In this document: positions 58,688 through 64,000 of the stretch, piece after piece
Layout of the letters: every line of letters starts with the position of its first letter
Position numbering within the stretch: position 1 is the first letter of the stretch
NCBI GenBank assembly: GCA_903876735.1
Contig: CAIRAW010000010.1
Location: 1 to 64,000 of the forward strand
Length of the DNA: 64,000 nucleotides
From: an uncultured beta proteobacterium
GTDB lineage: Bacteria > Pseudomonadota > Gammaproteobacteria > Burkholderiales > Burkholderiaceae_C
Direction: 5' to 3'
Made by a program: the position numbers and the translations under genes
The notes under the pieces: generated by a model
Databases searched by the model: none
What the model was told of the DNA's origin: nothing
Seen by the model: the letters and a program-made list of their open reading frames with translations, nothing else

Positions 58688-60691
58688 ATGACCGAGTTGA
58701 TTTGGGCCGTCCTCGTCTTGTTGCTCGGTGCTGCCCTGTGCCTGGCACCACTGGGCAACCGCACGCGCGCCGGCATCGGCGTGCTGTCGCAGCTGCTGGC
58801 AAGCGCGCTGGTCTGGCACACGCTGACGCCGGTGCTGTTCGGTGGCGCCACGGTCAGCGGCGAACTGGCCTGGTCCTATCCGGTGGGCACGCTGCGCATC
58901 GAACTCGACGCGCTCGGTGCTTTTTTTCTGGCCTGGGCCATGCCCATGACCCTGCTCGGCAGCGTTTACGCCGTCGGCTACCTGCGTCCCTTCTTTGATT
59001 CCAAGCGCCATCTGGGCGTGCACTATGCGCTGCTGAACCTGACCTCGCTGTCCTTCGTGCTGGTCTACACGGCACAGCATGCGCTGGTCTTCCTGCTCGG
59101 CTGGGAGATTGCCGCGCTGGCGGCCTGGCTGCTGGTGATCTGGGACTACACGAACCAGAAGGTGCGGTTCGCCGGCTTCAACTACCTGGTCTCAACGCAT
59201 CTGGGCCTGATCTTTCTGGTCGCAGCCTTCATGATCCTGTACGCGGACTCGGCCTCCTGGGACCTGGCAGGTTTCGGCCGCTGGTTGCAGGCCAATGCCG
59301 GATCGGAGCGCAACCTGGTGTTTTTGTTGCTGGTCGCCAGCTTCGGCCTGAAATCGGCCTTTTTCCCCTTTCATTCCTGGCTGCCGCGCGCGCATGCCGC
59401 GGCGCCGGCCCATGTCTCGGCGCTGATGTCAGGCGTGATCCACAAGGCCGGGCTCTACGCGCTGGTGCGCTTCGTCTTCCTGACGGGTCGGCCCGACGAA
59501 TGGATGGGCTGGTTCCTGATCGGTTTTTCTGCACTGTCGGCGCTGGTCGGCGCGCTCTACACCGTCGGCCAGCGCGACCTCAAACGCCTGCTCGGCTACT
59601 CGTCGACCGAAAACGTCGGCATCGCCGGCATCGGCTTTGGCGTTGGCTGCCTGGGCCTGAGTTGGGGACAGCCGGCACTGGTGGCACTGGGTTTTGCCGG
59701 CGGCCTGATGCACCTGCTCAACCACGCCTTCTTCAAGTGCCTGTTGTTTTACGCCGCCGGCGCCGTTTACCAGGCCAGCCACACGGTTGACATGGAACGC
59801 CTGGGCGGCCTGGCGCGCCTGATGCCCTGGACGGCGCTGAGCTTTCTGCTCGGCGGCGTCGCGATCTCGGCGCTGCCGCCGCTCAACGGGTTCACCAGCG
59901 AGTTCGTCATCTATTCGGCGCTCTTCAACAATGCGGCCATCGGCGTCTGGGCCAAGGTCGCGCTGTGCGCGACCGGCGCGCTACTGGCCTTTGTCGGCGC
60001 GGTCTCGGCGCTGAGCATTACGCGCGCCTTCGGCGTCGTCTTTCTGGGCACGCCGCGCGATACCGGCGTGCACGCACCCAGCGAAGTCAGCCGCTGGATG
60101 CTGCTGCCCATGGGGCTGCACGCACTGGGCGTGATGGCGCTCGGCGTGGCGCCGGTGCTGGGTTTCATGCTGGTACGGGGCCCGACCGCGATGGCACTGG
60201 CCAAGCTGCCGGCGTCCGGCGTCGACGCACTGCAACCCATCGCAGACACGCTGGGGCGCATCGGCCTCATTTGCGCCGGGCTCGCGCTGGCCATTGGACT
60301 GCTGTGGTGGCTGCGCTCGCGCCTGTCGGCAAGGCCGACCGCACCACAACCAAGTTGGGGCTGCGGCTACACCGCACCCAATGCCCGCATGCAGTACACC
60401 GGATCGGGCTTCTCGTGGGACTTCAGCGCGCGCTTTCGCGGCGTGCTGCTGATGCTGCAGCGACAAAAAGCACCGACCGGCTACTTCCCGAACGACAGCT
60501 ATGTCATCACCGATTGCGTCGACGCGGTCGAGCGGCGCATCTTCTCGGTCGTCGCCAATGGTGACGCCTCCGCCAAGACCTGGTCGAGTTGGCTGCGCGA
60601 GGACGACCCGCGCATTGCCTTCGGCGTGGCGCTGGTCGCCATCGTCGCCATCGCCGGTCTGGTGGTCCTGAGCGCGGGGCCGCTACCATGA
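58688..60691 (+). CDS. hyfB: Hydrogenase-4-type proton pump subunit HyfB
   Basis: 667 residues, close to E. coli HyfB (672). A membrane antiporter-like subunit of the NuoL/M/N family: about 14 to 16 helices, with the family signature GLKSAFFPFHSWLPRAHAAAPAHVSALMSGVIHKAGLYALVRF near residue 220 and YSSTENVGIAGIGFG near 308. The C-terminal part (about 540-667) carries a soluble stretch (GCGYTAPNARMQYTGSGFSWDFSARF) typical for HyfB/HycC. Overlaps hyfC by 4 bp. Expected to move protons as part of a membrane hydrogenase-like complex. Confidence 0.9.
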   Translation: MTELIWAVLVLLLGAALCLAPLGNRTRAGIGVLSQLLASALVWHTLTPVLFGGATVSGELAWSYPVGTLRIELDALGAFFLAWAMPMTLLGSVYAVGYLRPFFDSKRHLGVHYALLNLTSLSFVLVYTAQHALVFLLGWEIAALAAWLLVIWDYTNQKVRFAGFNYLVSTHLGLIFLVAAFMILYADSASWDLAGFGRWLQANAGSERNLVFLLLVASFGLKSAFFPFHSWLPRAHAAAPAHVSALMSGVIHKAGLYALVRFVFLTGRPDEWMGWFLIGFSALSALVGALYTVGQRDLKRLLGYSSTENVGIAGIGFGVGCLGLSWGQPALVALGFAGGLMHLLNHAFFKCLLFYAAGAVYQASHTVDMERLGGLARLMPWTALSFLLGGVAISALPPLNGFTSEFVIYSALFNNAAIGVWAKVALCATGALLAFVGAVSALSITRAFGVVFLGTPRDTGVHAPSEVSRWMLLPMGLHALGVMALGVAPVLGFMLVRGPTAMALAKLPASGVDALQPIADTLGRIGLICAGLALAIGLLWWLRSRLSARPTAPQPSWGCGYTAPNARMQYTGSGFSWDFSARFRGVLLMLQRQKAPTGYFPNDSYVITDCVDAVERRIFSVVANGDASAKTWSSWLREDDPRIAFGVALVAIVAIAGLVVLSAGPLP

Positions 60692-61608
60692 TCCTGATGC
60701 TGCTCGCCCATGTGCTGATCGCGCTGGCCATGCCGATCCTGATGCCCGGTCTGGTCAACCGCACCAAGTCGCTATGGGCTGGGCGCAAAGGGCCACCCTT
60801 GCTGCAACCACTGTGGGACCTGCGGCGTCTCTTGCACAAGCGGGCTGTCTACAGCGTGGTGACGACACCGCTGTTTCGCGCCGGCCCCTGGGTCGTGCTG
60901 GGGGCCAGCCTGATTGCCGCCTTGATTGCGCCGATTTTGGGCCCGCTGGCACCCTTGCAGTTCAGCCACGACTTCATCTTTTTTGCCTACACGCTGGGCC
61001 TGGCGCGCCTGTTCCTGATGCTCTCGGCGCTGGACGTCGGCAGTTCCTTCGAGGGCATGGGCGCGGCGCGCGAGGCCTCGTTTACCAGTTTCATAGAGCC
61101 CGCGCTGTTCCTGCTGATCGGCTCGGCCATGGTGGCGGGCGGCGGCAGCAGCTTTGCCGAACTGATTGCCGACATGCACCGCAGCAAGGCTTTTGTCTGG
61201 CTCGCCCTGCCCTGCGTGGCCGTGCTGTTTGTGCTGCTGCAGGCCGAAGCGGCGCGCGTGCCGGTGGACGATCCGCTGACACACCTGGAACTGACCATGG
61301 TTCACGAGGTCATGGTCCTCGACCACAGCGGGCCTGAACTGGCCGCCATGCAGTACGCGGCCGGGCTCAAGATGATGACCTATGGCGGCCTGATTGCAGC
61401 CCTGCTCAACCCCTTCGATCTCGCCACGGCGCCGCTGGCCGCTGTGCTCGGCACGCTGCTCATCATGAGCCTGGTGGCGCTGGCCGTGGGCTGCGTCGAA
61501 TCCCTGATGGCGCGCCTGCGCATGCGCCTGGTGCCACGCTACCTGATGCTGACCAGCCTGCTCGCCGCGCTGTGCCTGGGTGGAGCGGGCTGGATGCTGA
61601 GGACCTGA
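60688..61608 (+). CDS. hyfC: Hydrogenase-4-type membrane subunit HyfC (NuoH-like)
   Basis: 306 residues, about eight helices. NuoH/HycD-type: GRKGPPLLQPLWDLRRLLHK near residue 32, GSSFEGMGAAREASF near 112 (a conserved loop), AEAARVPVDDPLTHLELTMVHEVMVLDHSGPELA near 185. Anchors the soluble module to the membrane. ATGA overlap with hyfB and a one-base overlap with hyfE. Confidence 0.91.
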   Translation: MILMLLAHVLIALAMPILMPGLVNRTKSLWAGRKGPPLLQPLWDLRRLLHKRAVYSVVTTPLFRAGPWVVLGASLIAALIAPILGPLAPLQFSHDFIFFAYTLGLARLFLMLSALDVGSSFEGMGAAREASFTSFIEPALFLLIGSAMVAGGGSSFAELIADMHRSKAFVWLALPCVAVLFVLLQAEAARVPVDDPLTHLELTMVHEVMVLDHSGPELAAMQYAAGLKMMTYGGLIAALLNPFDLATAPLAAVLGTLLIMSLVALAVGCVESLMARLRMRLVPRYLMLTSLLAALCLGGAGWMLRT

Positions 61609-62201
61609 TGACACTGCCGCTGATCATCTTTCTGCTGGCGGTGGTGGTGCCGGTCTTCTTCAGCAAGATCCGCGCGGCGCCGCTCTGGCTCCTGGTCCAG
61701 GCGCTGGCACTGGGCTGGAACACGGTCGCCCACCATGGGCTGGACTCGGCGCACGCGCTGATCGCCCTGCTCGAACTGCTGCTGTTGCGCGCTGCCATCG
61801 CCCCGCTGTTGCTGCGCCGCGCCATCAAGCAACGCGCCCGGCCCAACCTGGACCTGATGCCATCGAATCTTTTCACCTGGGTTGCCGCTAGCGCGCTGAT
61901 GGTGCTGGCCTTCAAGTTTGGCGCCCCGAGCATGGGCGACTACCAGGCCATCACCTTGGGCGTCGTCGGCGCCACGGTCATCGTGGCCCTGCTGTTGCTG
62001 GCCACCAACGACGCGCCACCGGCACAACTGGTGGCTGTGCTGTTCATGGAAAACGCGCTGGCCTTGTTTGAATCACTGTTTCCCGAACCCTGGCCGCTGC
62101 CGGTGCACGGGGCACTCAGCGCAATCTACCTGCTGACCATCTTCGTCGGCTCCTGGCTCATCGGCACGCCCGATGCGCCGCTCGTGGAGGAGACGGCATG
62201 A
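61608..62201 (+). CDS. hyfE: Hydrogenase-4-type membrane subunit HyfE
   Basis: 197 residues, five to six helices, HyfE/NuoK-like: begins MTLPLIIFLLAVVVPVFFSK, conserved LIALLELLLLRAAIAPLLLRRAI, DLMPSNLFTWVAASALMVLAFKFG and a final LVAVLFMENALALFES region. Embedded in the overlapping hyfBCEFG string. hyfD, which in E. coli lies between C and E, is missing. Confidence 0.85.
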   Translation: MTLPLIIFLLAVVVPVFFSKIRAAPLWLLVQALALGWNTVAHHGLDSAHALIALLELLLLRAAIAPLLLRRAIKQRARPNLDLMPSNLFTWVAASALMVLAFKFGAPSMGDYQAITLGVVGATVIVALLLLATNDAPPAQLVAVLFMENALALFESLFPEPWPLPVHGALSAIYLLTIFVGSWLIGTPDAPLVEETA

Positions 62202-63622
62202 GCGCCGCGCTGGGCCGCCCCGAGCAAGCGATCGTGCCAACGCGCCACCTGTGGGTCGGACCGACCATGGTGGCACTGGCACTGGCCACGCTGCTGCTGT
62301 GGGTTACCGTCTTCGTGCAAACGCCGCTGACTGAGATGCCACGCTACTTTTTGGCGCGCTATTTCGTGCTCGACGCCACTTCCATGCTGTTCCTGCTGGT
62401 GATCAACAGCGTTTTCCTGGGCATCAGCGTCTACATGTCCTCGCGTGTCAAGACCTCGCAAACCCTGTCCGACAACATGCTGGGGCGCAGCGCGCTGACG
62501 CTGGCTTTCATGCTGGCGATGAATCTGGGCGTGATGGCCAACAACCTGCTCTTGCTATGGGCCTTCATCGAACTCACCACGCTATGCGCCGCACCCCTGG
62601 TGGCACAGGGCGACGCCGGCGTTGCGCGGCGCGTGGCCTGGAACTACCTGCTGTACTCCAGCATCTCGCTGGCACTGACCTTTCTGGGCATCATGTGCCT
62701 GACGCGGTCGGCGCAGTTGCAAGGCCTGGAGATGCATTTCGCGCTCGATCAGATGACGCGCAACGTATCGGCGACGGGCGACAGCTGGCAGCGCCTGGGT
62801 CTGGCCCTGATGCTGTTCGGCCTGGGCAGCAAACTTGGCCTGGCGCCGCTCTACAACTGGATGCCCGAGACCTACGAGGCAGCGCCGAGCAGCACCAGCG
62901 CCTTGCTGGCGGCAGTGCAATTCAACATCAGCGTGGTCGCCGTCTTTCGCATCCTGCACGTGTTTCGTGGTCAGGACCCGGGCTTCATGTCCCACGAACT
63001 GCTGTTCATGGGCTGCCTGTCCCTGCTGGTGGCCGCAGTGCAGGTGATGGCCGCGCACAGCTACAAGCGCCTGGTGGCCTACGCCTGCGTCAGCTCGTCC
63101 GGCGTCATTGCGATCGGCCTGTCGGTCGGCAAGCTTGCTGCCTACGGCGTGCTGCTCTACATCGTCAGCAACGCCTTTGTGAAAGCACTGCTCTTCCTCA
63201 CCGCCGGACGCCTGCGCGCCGTCTACCACAGCAACGAGATCAAGGCGCTCAGCGGCGTCATCCGTGTGCTGCCGTTCTCGGGTCTGCTGTTTGCCGTGGG
63301 TATCTTCGCGCTGCTGGGCTTTCCACCCTTTGGCAGTTTTCTGGCCGAAATGCTGATTCTCTCGGGCATCGTGCAGTCGGGTAATTTGATCGCCTTCACC
63401 CTGATGTGCACCATGCTGACCATCATCTTCGTTGCCACCGGGCGCTCAATCTTTCCGATGCTCTGGGGGCCTTCCAACTGGCAGGGCCCGCGCGTCCAGG
63501 AAACCTGGGTCACAACCCTGCCCAAGCTCGGTTTCGTGCTGGTGCTGCTCATGCTCGGCCTGTACACACCCGACGCGCTGAGCCAGTTGCTGCTGTCGGT
63601 TGCGCAATCGATCGGAGGCTGA
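62198..63622 (+). CDS. hyfF: Hydrogenase-4-type proton pump subunit HyfF
   Basis: 474 residues, 14 or so helices, NuoL/M/N-like antiporter subunit. Family signature GSKLGLAPLYNWMPETYEAAPSSTSALLAAVQFNISVVAVFR near residue 208 and AAHSYKRLVAYACVSSSGVIAIGL near 285; the FGSFLAEMLILSGI block near 378. Together with HyfB this gives the complex two antiporter-like pumps. ATGA overlap with hyfE. Confidence 0.9.
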   Translation: MSAALGRPEQAIVPTRHLWVGPTMVALALATLLLWVTVFVQTPLTEMPRYFLARYFVLDATSMLFLLVINSVFLGISVYMSSRVKTSQTLSDNMLGRSALTLAFMLAMNLGVMANNLLLLWAFIELTTLCAAPLVAQGDAGVARRVAWNYLLYSSISLALTFLGIMCLTRSAQLQGLEMHFALDQMTRNVSATGDSWQRLGLALMLFGLGSKLGLAPLYNWMPETYEAAPSSTSALLAAVQFNISVVAVFRILHVFRGQDPGFMSHELLFMGCLSLLVAAVQVMAAHSYKRLVAYACVSSSGVIAIGLSVGKLAAYGVLLYIVSNAFVKALLFLTAGRLRAVYHSNEIKALSGVIRVLPFSGLLFAVGIFALLGFPPFGSFLAEMLILSGIVQSGNLIAFTLMCTMLTIIFVATGRSIFPMLWGPSNWQGPRVQETWVTTLPKLGFVLVLLMLGLYTPDALSQLLLSVAQSIGG

Positions 63623-63624
63623 CG

Positions 63625-64000
63625 ATGACCCAAGCGCTGATCCTGCTGGCCACCCGTGATCTTGAAACGTGGGTCCTCGACGACTGGGCCGAGCGCTGCG
63701 CACAGGCGCTGGGCGCCGGAGAACGCCTGCTGACGCTGTACGGTCGCGCAGCCGGCGACGATGTACTGACAACCGCCTTGCTGCAAGGACCGGACGGCGC
63801 ACTGCGCGTGCTGCGCGGCGCAGGTCGGCGCGGGCAATCCTTCCCCTCACTCACACCGAAATTCCCGGCGGCACAGCTGCTTGAGCGCGAGTTGTGGGAG
63901 CAGACCGGCCTGGTACCGTCCGGCCACCCCTGGCTCAAACCCGTGCGCTTTGAGGGCGCGCGCCAGCAGCGCATGCACGAGTATCCGTTCTTCACAGTGC
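63625..64000 (+). CDS. hyfG: HyfG-type large subunit, NuoC-like N-terminal part (truncated by window end)
   Basis: Only the first 125 residues lie in the window. They begin MTQALILLATRDLETWVLDDWAERCAQALG and carry the NuoC/HycE-like RGQSFPSLTPKFPAAQLLERELWEQTGLVPSGHPWLKPVRF, normal for the N-terminal domain of HyfG or HycE. The NuoD-like part with or without nickel-binding cysteines lies beyond 64000, so I cannot say if this is a real [NiFe] hydrogenase. Two bases after the hyfF stop. Confidence 0.82.
   Translation, partial: MTQALILLATRDLETWVLDDWAERCAQALGAGERLLTLYGRAAGDDVLTTALLQGPDGALRVLRGAGRRGQSFPSLTPKFPAAQLLERELWEQTGLVPSGHPWLKPVRFEGARQQRMHEYPFFTV

Noticed and set aside
40880..64000. A single formate hydrogenlyase system made from the formate dehydrogenase and the hyf-type genes
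   Set aside because: The dehydrogenase has an NAD-reducing NuoE-NuoF subunit and the gene sets are about 13 kb apart with unrelated genes between. A direct formate-to-hydrogen complex would use a different dehydrogenase (FdhF plus HycB-like), so I keep them separate.

Overview
The window reads as a chromosomal segment of a GC-rich betaproteobacterium, most likely order Burkholderiales and close to Comamonadaceae (inferred from gene content and order, not measured). Pointers are the hupB / tRNA-Val / ppiD order, EF-P with Arg32 beside the arginine rhamnosyltransferase EarP, a cysteine-free L33 after L28, divergent trxB versus ftsK-lolA, and the YqjD/YqjE/YqjK trio. Gene density is high, with many 1-14 bp overlaps between consecutive genes.

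Layout. 1-1.8 kb: end of an integrated element whose tyrosine recombinase abuts the 3' end of tRNA-His; the element runs out of the window to the left. 1.9-10.9 kb: housekeeping genes: tRNA-His, ppiD, tRNA-Val, hupB, a tartrate/D-malate-type dehydrogenase, an EamA transporter, pgsA, uvrC, then divergent earP and efp. 11-19.7 kb: an archaeal-looking AMP/thymidine phosphorylase fused by a 1-nt overlap to a PRPP-synthetase homologue, the YqjD/E/K membrane proteins, plsY, ybaK, a Tas-like aldo/keto reductase, an acyl-CoA synthetase and an alpha/beta hydrolase. 19.8-35 kb: prfB with its programmed +1 frameshift, a HAD phosphatase, pepN, tRNA-Thr, an SRAP protein, lolA, ftsK, trxB, rpmB-rpmG, an RquA-like methyltransferase, serS, ispH, an FKBP-type isomerase, radC and an Smr protein. 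35-46.5 kb: an orphan FtsX-type permease, fdhD, a secreted Ntn-type amidase, a flavin reductase, a lipoprotein c-type cytochrome, and an apbC-fdhB-fdhA operon for an NAD-dependent molybdo/tungsto formate dehydrogenase with a fused NuoE-NuoF subunit. 46.6-58.4 kb: patatin phospholipase, HpcH aldolase plus a short cobalamin-independent methionine synthase, an RND efflux pair, two small membrane or acetyltransferase genes and metG, with palindromic repeats in the gaps. 58.5-64 kb: a small ribbon-helix-helix protein followed by a hyfB-C-E-F-G operon for a membrane-bound, complex-I-like hydrogenase-4-type complex; hyfG is cut by the window end.

How genes connect. EarP glycosylates EF-P. ApbC, FdhD and the two dehydrogenase subunits form a formate oxidation module delivering electrons to NAD. 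The hyf-type genes, about 13 kb further on, encode a proton-pumping module; whether the two are functionally joined cannot be decided here. The most unusual items are the phosphorylase/PRPP-synthetase pair, the apbC-led formate dehydrogenase operon, the reduced hyf cluster, the RquA-like methyltransferase, and the short methionine synthase with an aldolase partner. No CRISPR array, rRNA operon or complete insertion sequence was seen.
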